40,590 bases of DNA from Frankiaceae bacterium. Lineage in GTDB: Bacteria; Actinomycetota; Actinomycetes; JAFAQI01. The stretch's first letter is position 1, and the number at the start of each line of letters is the position of its first letter. The stretch covers positions 1 to 40,590 of the forward strand of contig JAFAZI010000198.1 of the NCBI GenBank assembly GCA_019239875.1. The letters are read 5' to 3'. The notes under the pieces were generated by a model, which was given only the letters and a program-made list of their open reading frames with translations, was not told the origin of the DNA and did no database searches. This document shows, one piece after another, positions 23,072 through 32,265 of this stretch. A program made the position numbers and the translations under genes.

Positions 23072-23944
23072 TTAATCTCCGGTTGGCTGTCGGTCCAGCC
23101 AGCCGTTGATCAGCCAGTACGCGATCGAGGCATTCGGCGGCATCATCCCCTCACCGGCGCGAAGCTGATCTCGCGTGAACCAGCGGACGTCCTCGAGCTC
23201 GTCGTCGGCGGTCGCGACCTCACCGCCGACCGCACGTGCCTCGTAGCCCAGCATGAGCGAGCACGGGAACGGCCACGGCTGGCTGGCTCGATAGATGACG
23301 TCATCGACCACCACGCCGGTCTCCTCCAGCACCTCGCGGTAGACCGCGTTCTCCGCGGATTCCCCTGACTCCACGAAGCCGGCGATGGTGGAGTAGCGAC
23401 CGGCCGGCCAGGCTGGCTGGCGGCCCAGCAATGCTCGGTCGCCGCCGTCGTGGATCAGCACGATCACAGCAGGGTCGGTCCGGGGAAAGTGCTGCGACCG
23501 ATCGGCTGGACACGTGCGTGACCAGCCGGCTTGGGTCACCTGGGTCGGCGCACCACACCGCGGGCAGTGGGTGTGGGTCTCGTGCCAGTTCGACAGCGCA
23601 ACCAGGGTGACGAGCAGGCCGGCGTCGAGGTCAGAAAGCGCCGCACCCACGAGTCGAAGGTCGAGTGGCCTGGCACCGAGCTTCCTCGGCAGCTCACCCT
23701 TCGTGCCCCAGTACGCCGTACCGTCCGGAGCGACGCCGAGCAGGAACCGCTCACCATCACCGCTCCAAGCGGCGGACTCGGTCAAGACCAGCGCAGGTCC
23801 GTCGTCATCGACAGTGACCTGACCCCCGTCATTGAGCACGAGCAGCCGGCCGGTCTCCCAGGCCTTCGCCAGCCAGTCGGTGTCGTCCCGTCGCTCCGCC
23901 GCGCGGTCGACCGCCGTACGCGACAGGGTGGGGACGTCACTCAC
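23072..23944 (-). CDS. nudC: NAD(+) diphosphatase / NADH pyrophosphatase (NudC)
   Basis: A 290-residue protein with domains in family order: N-terminal NudC domain, zinc ribbon and Nudix domain. Zinc ligands are C127, C130 and C145, with H152 in the fourth position. The Nudix box is residues 189-211 (GFVESGESAENAVYREV then LEETGV), and SQPWPFP (221-227) is the NudC-specific motif. It hydrolyses NAD(H) to NMN(H) and AMP and may decap NAD-RNA. The position next to adnB/adnA matches mycobacteria. The downstream MFS gene starts immediately after its stop. Confidence 0.94.
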   Translation of the reverse strand: MSDVPTLSRTAVDRAAERRDDTDWLAKAWETGRLLVLNDGGQVTVDDDGPALVLTESAAWSGDGERFLLGVAPDGTAYWGTKGELPRKLGARPLDLRLVGAALSDLDAGLLVTLVALSNWHETHTHCPRCGAPTQVTQAGWSRTCPADRSQHFPRTDPAVIVLIHDGGDRALLGRQPAWPAGRYSTIAGFVESGESAENAVYREVLEETGVVVDDVIYRASQPWPFPCSLMLGYEARAVGGEVATADDELEDVRWFTRDQLRAGEGMMPPNASIAYWLINGWLDRQPTGD

Positions 23945-23963
23945 GCCCCCACCCTGTCAGACG

Positions 23964-24779
23964 CTAGGAGACCTTGCGGACCCTGGCCGGGGCGAAGACC
24001 TCGATCGGACGAACGTGAGCCGACCGTGGGTCAACCTTGAGCGCCCACCACCAGCGGACCCGGTACTCGGTGCCGTTCGCGCAGCTCGGCTTGCATGTGT
24101 TGTGCACCGAGACCATGCGGGTGTGGTCGGGATGGATGTGCGGGCGCGCGTACGGTTCGCTGGTGCCGGGCGGGCAGAGACCGTGGTGCTTGCAGCCGGT
24201 GAAGTGGACCGGCGCCCAGGTGCCCCGATGGTTCTGCAGCACCGACCCGAAGTACGAGACATCGCCACCAACGGTGCGGACGTAGAACGTCGGCGTCGGC
24301 ATGTCCTTGAGCGTCGGACCAGCAGTCAGGCGCATCACGGATCGACCCTGGCCGAGCGTCGAGACCGTGCCGTCGAGTCGCCAACGCGAGCCGCTCCACG
24401 CTGCGATCCGCACCCCGGATTTCACGGTGAACGCACCGAAGAAACCGGTGGGGCTCTTGGCCGGGCCGCTGACCTGCCGGCCGAACCGCGAGTCGATTCC
24501 GCCGTGGTGGGCGGCGAAGGATTTCAACGACTGGTGCGTCGGCGCATCGCCCGCAGCGACGGTCTGACCGCTCGTGGGGAGGACGGCCACCACGACGACG
24601 GCGATCAGTGCCCCCGCCCCGGCAAGCGCCACTCCGCCGAGTCCGAGTGCAAGTCGGTGGGAGCGCTTGCGCCGGATCCCGCGTGCCGTGATCTCTGACG
24701 GGGCCGGCCCGGTCGCATCCAGCACATCGACGGCTTGATGAAGCTGCTGCCGCAGTGCGCTCTCGTCGAGGTTGTTCAT
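23964..24779 (-). CDS. Single-pass membrane protein, probable ECF sigma-factor partner
   Basis: A 271-residue protein. About 43 cytoplasmic residues (MNNLDESALRQQLHQAVDVL, with a basic RRKRSHR at the membrane) precede one transmembrane helix (about 44-67). The remaining ~200 residues lie outside the cell and contain several Cys and His. Its ATG overlaps the sigma gene stop by ATGA (24776-24779). That arrangement and topology suggest an anti-sigma factor, but there is no zinc-type HxxxCxxC motif, so this is inference. The outer domain has no family I recognise. Confidence 0.7.
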   Translation of the reverse strand: MNNLDESALRQQLHQAVDVLDATGPAPSEITARGIRRKRSHRLALGLGGVALAGAGALIAVVVVAVLPTSGQTVAAGDAPTHQSLKSFAAHHGGIDSRFGRQVSGPAKSPTGFFGAFTVKSGVRIAAWSGSRWRLDGTVSTLGQGRSVMRLTAGPTLKDMPTPTFYVRTVGGDVSYFGSVLQNHRGTWAPVHFTGCKHHGLCPPGTSEPYARPHIHPDHTRMVSVHNTCKPSCANGTEYRVRWWWALKVDPRSAHVRPIEVFAPARVRKVS

Positions 24780-25324
24780 GGCGTCACCTTCAACTGCTCG
24801 GCGAGGCGTTGCAGGCCTCGTGATGTGGCGGACTTCACGGCGCCGACGCTGACGCCCATGACCTCGGCGGCCTGAGCCTCGGTCAGGTCGGCGTAGTACC
24901 GAAGCGCGACGGCCTCCCGCATCCGGCGGGGCAGGGTGCGCATGGCGCGGACGATCGCGGTCCGATCGACGATCTGTACGACGCTGTCGTCGATGCGGTC
25001 GCGCTGATGCAGGATCGGGGCGTGCCGCGCGGCGACCAGTCGGCGCCGCAGCGACGAGCGAGCGAGGTTGAGCACCGTCGACCGCAGGTAGGCGAGCGAA
25101 GCATCCGGATCGCGGAGCCGCGCCAGCTTGGTGCTGGCCGCAAGCCGCACGTACGCCTCCTGCACGACGTCTTCGCACGCGGCGGTCTCGTCGAGGAGAA
25201 GCGCGGCGAGGCGAACCAGGCTCTTGTAGTGCATGAGGTACAGCGCGGCCAGGTCGTCCGAGGTCCGTCGTCCGGGCACCGTCACCGCATCATTCCCGCA
25301 CAGGTCCAGGGCTTGCGTGCTCAC
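24776..25324 (-). CDS. ECF sigma factor, SigE-family type
   Basis: About 182 residues. Region 2 is LYLMHYKSLVRLAALLLDETAACEDVVQEAYVRL, and region 4 is LPRRMREAVALRYYADLTEAQAAEVMGVSVGAVKSATSRGL. No extra domains are present. I place the start at GTG 25324 because a -35/-10 pair of ECF type (GCAACC, 16 nt, CGTCT) ends 8 nt before it; the in-frame TTG at 25348 is upstream of that predicted start. It is coupled to a membrane protein that is the likely anti-sigma factor. Confidence 0.88.
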   Translation of the reverse strand: MSTQALDLCGNDAVTVPGRRTSDDLAALYLMHYKSLVRLAALLLDETAACEDVVQEAYVRLAASTKLARLRDPDASLAYLRSTVLNLARSSLRRRLVAARHAPILHQRDRIDDSVVQIVDRTAIVRAMRTLPRRMREAVALRYYADLTEAQAAEVMGVSVGAVKSATSRGLQRLAEQLKVTP

Positions 25325-25332
25325 ACCGGTCC

Positions 25333-25359
25333 AGACGCCCAGCCCCAACGAAAGGTTGC
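25333..25359 (-). promoter_or_regulatory. Candidate autoregulated ECF promoter
   Basis: Minus strand: GCAACC (25354-25359), 16-nt spacer, CGTCT (25333-25337), then 8 nt to the GTG. AAC in -35 and CGTC in -10 are the usual ECF promoter features, and such genes are commonly self-activated. It fills the gap between the adnB stop and the sigma gene start. Confidence 0.6.
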
Positions 25360-25360
25360 G

Positions 25361-28300
25361 TCAGGCCTGCGACACCAGCGCCGCCAGCTCGTCGCGATTG
25401 AGCAGCCGCTCTGGGCGCTTCACCACGCCGTCGCGCACGTACAGGAAGCCGGCGGTCACCGACGCGGGGTCCACGCCCGCGAGGTCGGCCCAGGCCAGCC
25501 GGTAGATCGACAGCTGGTGTGAGGCCGCTTCGAAGTCCTTGCCGGTCAGCACGGCTCCGGTCTTGAAGTCGATGACGTCGTACCCGCCCTCCTCGGTCGG
25601 GTACACGGCGTCGATCCGGCCGCGCAGCAACCGGCCACCGATCACCATCTCGAACGGTGCCTCCACCCGCACCGGTCGTCGCTCCCCCCAACCCGTGGCG
25701 AGGAACGTCTGCTGCAACGACGCGAGTTCGGTGTCGTCGAGGTCGGCGTCTTCGGCCCCGGGCAGGTCGTCAGGCTCGAGCAGCGGCGAGACGCCATACA
25801 GGTTCTCGACCCACTGGTGGAACCGCGACCCGCGCCGGGCCTGGGCGACCGGACGGGCCGGCATTGGCCGCGCCACGGACGCCGCGAACGCGTCCGGGTC
25901 GGCCGCCATCGCGACGACCTGGCTGGTCGTCAGACGCGTCGGCACAGCCACGTCGATGGTCCGGGTCCGGCGCCGCCTGATCTCGTCGATCAGCAGGTCC
26001 GTGTCGCGCTGCCAGGACGCAGCAGTCTCGGCCGCCGCGCCGGACAGCCCGGTGTCGAGGTCGAGCCGGCCCCGGGCGTCCTCGACCGTCGCCGCGACCG
26101 AGCGTCGCCGCGACATCTCGGCGGGCTCCGGCATCGCCGGCCAAGGGACGTCGGCGACGCCCGCCTCCAACAACAGGTTGATGGCGTCCTCCTCCGGGTC
26201 GGCGACCCACTCCTCGAGCGTGACGACCTCGTCGCCGAGCTCGACGACCTCCTTGAGGAACGGCGAGACTGCGTAGAAGTTCTGCCGGGTCGGACCCCAC
26301 AGGTAGGACGAGAGCCAGAGCGTCTTCGCAGCACGGGTCACGGCCACGTAGGCAAGCCGTCGCTCCTCGTCGTGGGAGTCGCTGCGGCAAAGGTCGCGAA
26401 ACTCCTCGATGTCGGTGTTGCCGTAACCCTTGAGGACCGGCAGGTCCTCGGCGTCACCGCGGCACTCGAACGGCAGCACCTGCGCACCGGTGATCCAGCT
26501 CGAGCGCGACTTCACGGTCGGGAAGATCGAGTCGACCAGACCGGGCACTGCGACGACGTCCCACTCGAGACCCTTCGCGGCATGGATCGTCAAGAGCTTG
26601 ACGGTGTTCGCCTCGGACACCGACCCGATGTCGAGGCCGTCCTCGTTGTCATCCGCCGCCTTCAGATAGGCAAGGAACGCGGACAGGTCAGCCTCCCCGT
26701 CGAGGCCGGTGAACGCGGCCGCGACGTCGAGGAATGCGTGGACGTTGGCCATCCGGGCTTCAGCTAGTGAGGCATCGCCGGCCTCGATCTCGACGTCGAG
26801 CCCGGTCGTGCGGATCACCTCGGTGATCAGATCAACGAGGGGCTGGCCGACCAGCCCGCGCAGCTGTCGCATCTCGGCAGCGAACCGGCCCAGCCGGTCA
26901 CGTGCCTCCGATGAGCAGCGCGACTGGCGGCCCGGTGACTCGGCTGCCTCGAGCAGCGACGGCACCTCCACCGGGTCGACCGAGCTCGTCGCCTCCTGCA
27001 ACACCTTCCGTAGCCTGCCGCTGACAGCTGGCTCGTCAGCTGCCGGCTGAGCCTCGATCTCCCCTGCGGGCTCCTCGACCTGGTCCGGGTCCTCCGGCCG
27101 CTCGCGCGCGAGGAACGCGGCGCGCTCCCCCAGCGCCGCGAGGTCTCGAACGCCAAGGCGCCAGCGTGGGCCGGACAGCAACCGGACGGCGGCCGCGTTT
27201 GCTGTGCCGTCAGCGAGCAAGGACAGTACCGCGACGATGTCGCTGACCTCTGGCATCGCGAGCAAGCCGCCCAGCCCCACCACCTCGACGGGGATGCCGC
27301 GCTCGACCATTGCGTGGTGCAACCGCGGGAAATCGGCACGGCGGCGCGAGAGCACGGCGATCTGCTTGGGCTTCGTGCCCTCGGCCATCGCGGCAATGAT
27401 CTTGCCGGCAAGCCATTCGGCCTCATCGGGAGCGGTCGCAAGACGCGTCGCGATGACCTCGCCACAGCCCTCGTTCGCCTTGGTCGGGCGTAACGCCGGG
27501 ATGTCAACCCGCGACCGACCCTTTCGCTCCAAGGACTGGGACAACGGCGAGGCGACCTGGTTCGCCGCGTCGAGGATTCGGCCGGCGCAGCGGAAGCTGG
27601 TCATCAGCGGCAGCGGCGCGATGTCGTCGATACCGCCGGCGAAGTGCTCCCCGAACCGCGACAGGTTGCTCGCCGATGCACCCCGCCAGCCGTAGATCGC
27701 CTGGTTCGGGTCGCCGACCGCAGTGATCGAGTGGCCGCCGCCGAACAACCGACTCAGCAGCACGCGCTGCGCAACGCCGGTGTCCTGGTACTCGTCGAGG
27801 ACGACCAGGGAGAACCGTGCCCGCTCCGCAGCCACGACCTCGGGCGAGGTCTGCACGATCTCGCAGGCGAGGGCCACCTGGTCGCCGAAGTCGATGACGT
27901 CCAGCCGCTGCTTCTCGGCTCGATATGCAGCGACCAGGGTGAGCAGCTCTTCCCGAGATCGCGTCTTCGCTTCGAGCTCCTTGGCCTTCGCGAGCACCTT
28001 GCTGAGGGCTGCGATCTCGTCGCGGCAACGCTCGTCGTGGCGTCGGACATCCTCTGCTGTCGCGAGGTGGTCTGACATGTCACCGGCAAGCGCGACGATG
28101 TAGTTGGCAACCGAGCCGGTGGTCCACGGCAGGCTGGTGAACGGCCCCCTCGCTCGGGTCGCCACCCGCATGGCGAGCTGCCACTGCACCGCCTCGGTCA
28201 GCAGCGTGGCGCCCGGCTCGCGGCCGATTCGCAGTGCGTGGTCGCGAACGATCTGCGCCGCGTAGGAGTTGTACGTCGCGATGGTGGGCTCGTCGTCGAC

Positions 28301-28633
28301 CCGCTCGTCATCACCGGATTCGGGTGGCGGCGGCGGGTTGCGCTTGTTCAGGACAGCCAGGCTCTTGCGGACCCGGTCGGCAAGCTCGCCCGCCGCCTTG
28401 TTGGTGAAGGTGAGACCGAGGATCTGGGCAGGGTCGACGCCGAAGTGCGCGACGGCGTGGACGACGCGCGCCGCCATCACCATGGTCTTTCCGGACCCGG
28501 CGCCGGCGATCACCAGCTGCGGCGCGAGGTCCGCGGTGATGATCGCCATCTGCTCGGGCGTGAAGTCGCGCTCGAGCAGCTCACTGAGGTACGCACCGTC
28601 AGCCGCCACGTCGAGCCTTGGTGACGTGCTCAT
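25361..28633 (-). CDS. adnB: AdnB, helicase-nuclease subunit
   Basis: A 1090-residue protein. The N-terminal UvrD-like motor has GAGSGKT (44-50), LDEYQD (279-284), GDPNQAIYGWRGA, IHAAKGLEWDVVAVPG and LAYVAVTRAAKTLW. The C-terminal RecB-like nuclease has RGSRFHQWVE, EAPFE, GRIDAVYP (D1008), VIDFKTG (D1022, K1024) and HQLSIYRLAW (Q1040, Y1044). AdnA and AdnB form the actinobacterial double-strand break resection machine in place of RecBCD. The gene overlaps adnA by 4 nt (28630-28633). Length and order match the mycobacterial pair. Confidence 0.94.
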   Translation of the reverse strand: MSTSPRLDVAADGAYLSELLERDFTPEQMAIITADLAPQLVIAGAGSGKTMVMAARVVHAVAHFGVDPAQILGLTFTNKAAGELADRVRKSLAVLNKRNPPPPPESGDDERVDDEPTIATYNSYAAQIVRDHALRIGREPGATLLTEAVQWQLAMRVATRARGPFTSLPWTTGSVANYIVALAGDMSDHLATAEDVRRHDERCRDEIAALSKVLAKAKELEAKTRSREELLTLVAAYRAEKQRLDVIDFGDQVALACEIVQTSPEVVAAERARFSLVVLDEYQDTGVAQRVLLSRLFGGGHSITAVGDPNQAIYGWRGASASNLSRFGEHFAGGIDDIAPLPLMTSFRCAGRILDAANQVASPLSQSLERKGRSRVDIPALRPTKANEGCGEVIATRLATAPDEAEWLAGKIIAAMAEGTKPKQIAVLSRRRADFPRLHHAMVERGIPVEVVGLGGLLAMPEVSDIVAVLSLLADGTANAAAVRLLSGPRWRLGVRDLAALGERAAFLARERPEDPDQVEEPAGEIEAQPAADEPAVSGRLRKVLQEATSSVDPVEVPSLLEAAESPGRQSRCSSEARDRLGRFAAEMRQLRGLVGQPLVDLITEVIRTTGLDVEIEAGDASLAEARMANVHAFLDVAAAFTGLDGEADLSAFLAYLKAADDNEDGLDIGSVSEANTVKLLTIHAAKGLEWDVVAVPGLVDSIFPTVKSRSSWITGAQVLPFECRGDAEDLPVLKGYGNTDIEEFRDLCRSDSHDEERRLAYVAVTRAAKTLWLSSYLWGPTRQNFYAVSPFLKEVVELGDEVVTLEEWVADPEEDAINLLLEAGVADVPWPAMPEPAEMSRRRSVAATVEDARGRLDLDTGLSGAAAETAASWQRDTDLLIDEIRRRRTRTIDVAVPTRLTTSQVVAMAADPDAFAASVARPMPARPVAQARRGSRFHQWVENLYGVSPLLEPDDLPGAEDADLDDTELASLQQTFLATGWGERRPVRVEAPFEMVIGGRLLRGRIDAVYPTEEGGYDVIDFKTGAVLTGKDFEAASHQLSIYRLAWADLAGVDPASVTAGFLYVRDGVVKRPERLLNRDELAALVSQA

Positions 28634-31600
28634 GTGACCACCTGCCCGCCCTCGTCACGCGACGGGCACGATGTCCGGAATCGGCAACGGTCGCAGTAGT
28701 CCGACGGCCGCGCCGGAAACTCCTCGTCGCGGATCGACGCCGCGACACCCCCGACGAGTTCGTCGACCCATACGTCGCCGCGCTCGAGGGCGCGCTGCGG
28801 CTGGACCTTGACCTTGCCGCGATTGGCCTTTCGAAGCTGGAGCAGCTCGGCACCGCCCGGCGTCGTACCGAGTTCGGGAAAGCCGCCTTCGCGAACGGCC
28901 AGCTGGTAGACGCCGAGCTGCGGCTCACGGTCGAGGTGCTTGTCGGCAGGCGGATACTTCCCGGTCTTGAGGTCGACGATATAGACGCGGCCGTCGTCGT
29001 CGAGCTCGACACGATCCGCGCGACCCCGCAGGGTGACGTCCTCGCCGACCTCGACCGTGAACTCGAGCTCCGCGCCCGCGCACTCGCGAGGGTTCGCGAT
29101 GTGCCAGTCGAGGAACCGCTTAAGCGCCTCGCAGGCCTCGAGGTATTCGCGGTCGGCGAGCCACTTCGCGTCGTACGGAAGCAGGTGCCACACCTCGTCG
29201 AGCCGCTTCGACATCGCGTCGATGTCGGCCGGAAGGTCGCCGGTGACCACGGCTTCGGCGAGGGCGTGCACGACCGAACCGAAGCCCTGGGATGTCGAGG
29301 TGACCTCCGTCGCCTTGGCCTCGCGGTCGAGGAACCAGCGGCGTGGGCAGTCCTCGAATGCCGAGACAGCCGAGCCCGACAGCTGGACGCGGAGATCGTC
29401 CGGCCGGACAGGGTGCCCCCCGGCTGTGGGGTCGGCGAGCCCCCACCAGCGGCGCGGATCAGCTACCGGGACCAGCGGCTCGCCGTCCTCGCCGGTCGCG
29501 TCAGCGAGCTGCGCCAGGCGTTGCGCTGCCTGCATCCGAAGCGGCTCGTCGAGGGTCGGGTCGGCGACCGCGCGACGGAGCTGGGCGACGAGGGAGGCGA
29601 CGGCCAAGATGCTCGTCGTCGTGGTGACGGACTCGGGTACGGCGAGACCCGTCTCGTCGAGCAACCGCGACGGCCGCTCGGCCAGGTCGTCCGTGCCTGA
29701 CGTCGCGGTGATCACAAGGCGCGACTTTGCTCGGGTCAGCGCGACATAGAACAGCCGTCGCTCGTCGGTCAGCAACCGCGCGTTCGTGGTCGGCGGGCGA
29801 GGGCCGTCGCTGCCGAGGCGGTCGGCCTCGAGCACCGAGCCGCGGCGGCGCAGATCGGGCCAGACACCTTCCTGCACACCCGCGACGACGACGAACTCCC
29901 ACTCGAGTCCTTTCGCGCGGTGCGCGGTGAGCAGCCGAACGGCACCCAGGACACCTGCCTTCTCCTCGTACGGCGCCGCGGGGATCTCCTGTGCTTCGAG
30001 CTCTTCGAGGAGGGCGCCGACCGTGGCACGCGGCTGGTGGTCTTCGAGGCGTGACGCGACGTCGAACAGCGCGAGCACCGCGTCGAGGTCGCGGTCTGCG
30101 GCGCGGCCTGCGATGTCCGGCGTCGCCGCAGCCGATGAGAGGCGTTGCCCCCAGCTGGAGCCTTCCCACAACGCCCAGAGGACCTCGGCAGGCGAGCCGC
30201 CGGCCGCGGCGATCTCCGCTGCCTTGGCGAGCAGCCTTGCAAGTCGCCGCAGCGGCGCCCCCACCCAGTCATCGATCAGGACTTCATCGCGCGGATCGGC
30301 CACCGCGTCGCGGATCAGCTCGCCCGACGGGCGCGGCAAGCCGCCGTCGACCCGATCGATCGCGCGAAGCCGCCGGCCGAGTGCGCGCAGCTGTGCCGGG
30401 CTCGCACCGCCGAGCGGGGACAGCAGGAGCGACCTGGCATTCTGCGCGGTGAGCCGTTCCTCACCACGGCGCTGCCGCTCCTCGCCGCGGGCGATCAGGT
30501 CGAGCGCTTGCAGCAATGGCGCGACCGCAGGGTCGCGAGACAGCGGCAGCTCGTCCGCAGCGACCGACACCGGTACGCCGGCGGCGACGAGGGCGCGCCG
30601 AATCGTCGGGATGCTCCGGACGCCGGAGCGGACGAGCACCGCCATCGCGGACCAGGGGATGCCGTCGATGAGGTGGGCACGCCGGAGCAGGTCGGCGATG
30701 CCGGTGACCTCGGCCGCGACCGAGGGATACAGCCGAATCTCGGGCGGCGTCGAACTGGTCGACCGGTCGGCCTCGAGCTCGCGATGGGTGCGGCCCACCG
30801 ACGCGAGTCCACCCAGCGGAATCTTGGTCGCGACCTGTCGCGAGACCTTGACCAGCTCGGGTCCGGAGCGGCGGCAGACATTGAGGGCGATCACCCTCGC
30901 CTTGTCACCATCGAGGCGCGGGAACCGGTCCGGAAACTCGAGGATGCCGTTGACGTCAGCGCCACGGAATCCGTAGATCGACTGATCCGGATCACCGACC
31001 GCGACGAGCAGCCGGCCGTTGCCTGCGAGCCGCTTGAGCAGGTCCTCCTGCGCAGGGTCGGTGTCCTGATACTCATCGACGTACACCGCGGTGAAGCGGT
31101 CGCGCAGCGGGCTGGCCGGCCCTTCGAGAAGCGCACCGGCCCGGGAGATCAGGTCGGCGTAGTCAACCTCCTCGCGGGCCTCGAGCACGTCCAGGTACTC
31201 GTCGAAGAAGTCACCTGCCGCTTCCCAGACCGGCATGTTGGCGGCCACGCCGAGCGCCCGCAGTCCGTTGCCGTCGAGCTGGCGCTCGCGGGCGCGATCG
31301 AGCAGGTCGCAGACCTCGACCGCGAATCCGCGAAGGGTCAGCGCCGGCAGCAGCTCCCGCGGCCACTTGGTCTTGCCCTCGCCCTTTGCGTTGCCGCGCA
31401 ACATCTCGCGGACTCGCATCTCGCGCTCGGCACCGGACAGCAGACGCGGCAACCGGCCGCCCGGCATCACGCCGTACGTCCGGAGGATCGAGTAGCAGAA
31501 GCTGTGGAACGTCGCGGCGGACGGTTCCTCGACGGTCCGGTCGAGTCGAGCAGTGATCCGTGATCGCAGCTCTTCGGCCGCCTTGCGGCTGAAGGTCAGG

Positions 31601-31812
31601 ACGAGCACCTGCTCGGGCGAGGCGCCGTCCTCGATGCGGCGGACTACCGCCTCGACGAGCGTCGTGGTCTTGCCAGTGCCCGGGCCGGCAAGGACGAGCA
31701 ACGGCCCATCGGTGTGATCGACGACGGCCTGTTGCGCCGGATCCAGGCGCGGGACGACGACCGGCGCGACCGGCGGTCGCACCAGCCTATACGTCGTCCC
31801 GGCGGGTGGCAT
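28630..31812 (-). CDS. adnA: AdnA, helicase-nuclease subunit with candidate Fe-S cluster
   Basis: A 1060-residue protein. The motor domain has GPGTGKT (43-49), VDEYQD (245-250), GDPDQSIYGFRGA, LTAHRAKGLEWEFVVV and LFYVALTRAKSRLV. The C-terminal nuclease (from ~811) has E915/E917, RADRV (D933), VDLKTG (D947, K949) and QLGVYQLA. C822 together with C1040, C1043 and C1049 flanks the nuclease as in AddB/Cas4 iron-staple nucleases, so a [4Fe-4S] cluster is likely. It partners AdnB in end resection. It is first in the pair; the cupin gene ends 33 nt upstream on the same strand. Confidence 0.94.
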   Translation of the reverse strand: MPPAGTTYRLVRPPVAPVVVPRLDPAQQAVVDHTDGPLLVLAGPGTGKTTTLVEAVVRRIEDGASPEQVLVLTFSRKAAEELRSRITARLDRTVEEPSAATFHSFCYSILRTYGVMPGGRLPRLLSGAEREMRVREMLRGNAKGEGKTKWPRELLPALTLRGFAVEVCDLLDRARERQLDGNGLRALGVAANMPVWEAAGDFFDEYLDVLEAREEVDYADLISRAGALLEGPASPLRDRFTAVYVDEYQDTDPAQEDLLKRLAGNGRLLVAVGDPDQSIYGFRGADVNGILEFPDRFPRLDGDKARVIALNVCRRSGPELVKVSRQVATKIPLGGLASVGRTHRELEADRSTSSTPPEIRLYPSVAAEVTGIADLLRRAHLIDGIPWSAMAVLVRSGVRSIPTIRRALVAAGVPVSVAADELPLSRDPAVAPLLQALDLIARGEERQRRGEERLTAQNARSLLLSPLGGASPAQLRALGRRLRAIDRVDGGLPRPSGELIRDAVADPRDEVLIDDWVGAPLRRLARLLAKAAEIAAAGGSPAEVLWALWEGSSWGQRLSSAAATPDIAGRAADRDLDAVLALFDVASRLEDHQPRATVGALLEELEAQEIPAAPYEEKAGVLGAVRLLTAHRAKGLEWEFVVVAGVQEGVWPDLRRRGSVLEADRLGSDGPRPPTTNARLLTDERRLFYVALTRAKSRLVITATSGTDDLAERPSRLLDETGLAVPESVTTTTSILAVASLVAQLRRAVADPTLDEPLRMQAAQRLAQLADATGEDGEPLVPVADPRRWWGLADPTAGGHPVRPDDLRVQLSGSAVSAFEDCPRRWFLDREAKATEVTSTSQGFGSVVHALAEAVVTGDLPADIDAMSKRLDEVWHLLPYDAKWLADREYLEACEALKRFLDWHIANPRECAGAELEFTVEVGEDVTLRGRADRVELDDDGRVYIVDLKTGKYPPADKHLDREPQLGVYQLAVREGGFPELGTTPGGAELLQLRKANRGKVKVQPQRALERGDVWVDELVGGVAASIRDEEFPARPSDYCDRCRFRTSCPSRDEGGQVVT

Positions 31813-31845
31813 CAGACGATCACATCATCCGGGTACGACGGTTCG

Positions 31846-32208
31846 TCAGTCGTCCCGGTGCACGGTGTCGGGCGAGAACGCCGGCAGGCAGACGGCGATG
31901 TAGTCGGCGCCTTCCGGGCCTGGCGTCGAGTAACGCACCCACTCGCCTGGCTTGGTGTGCACCGCTTCCCCCGCGTTCACTTCGAGCCGGCCACCGTCGT
32001 GATCGACGACGAGCGTTCCGGCGAGCACCACGGTGAACTCGTCGAACTCCGGGCGCTGCCCCGGCTCCGCCCAACCACTCGGGCTGGTCATGTGCGCGAT
32101 CGACACGCGGCGTTCGCCGGTGTTCGCGGCGCCGACATGCTCGCGGATCGTCTTGGGCGGCGTGCCGGCGGCCTCAACAATCGTTGGATTCGCGATCAGG
32201 TTGGGCAT
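31846..32208 (-). CDS. Small single-domain cupin protein
   Basis: A 120-residue protein. The cupin barrel covers ~35-110: FDEFTVVLAGTLVVDHDGGRLEVNAGEAVHTKPGEWVRYSTPGPEG. Motif 1 has fewer metal His than classic cupins (Glu and Asp dominate). The ATG at 32208 with GGGAGGG upstream is preferred over a long extension that would run through the divergent YjbR gene. The function is unknown; such proteins bind small metabolites or act as simple enzymes. Confidence 0.8.
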   Translation of the reverse strand: MPNLIANPTIVEAAGTPPKTIREHVGAANTGERRVSIAHMTSPSGWAEPGQRPEFDEFTVVLAGTLVVDHDGGRLEVNAGEAVHTKPGEWVRYSTPGPEGADYIAVCLPAFSPDTVHRDD

Positions 32209-32252
32209 TGCGGCACCCTCCCATGACTGGCGACGCACGGGCGAGGTGTTGC

Positions 32253-32258
32253 TACGGT
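32253..32258 (+). promoter_or_regulatory. Candidate leaderless -10 box (TACGGT)
   Basis: TACGGT is followed by exactly 7 nt and the ATG at 32266. No ribosome-binding sequence precedes the start. Confidence 0.45.
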
Positions 32259-32265
32259 CCCGAGC

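Noticed and set aside
23964-25178. 404-residue minus-strand frame spanning the sigma gene
   Set aside because: Only its C-terminal 271 residues are the real membrane protein; the upstream part is the wrong frame of the sigma gene.
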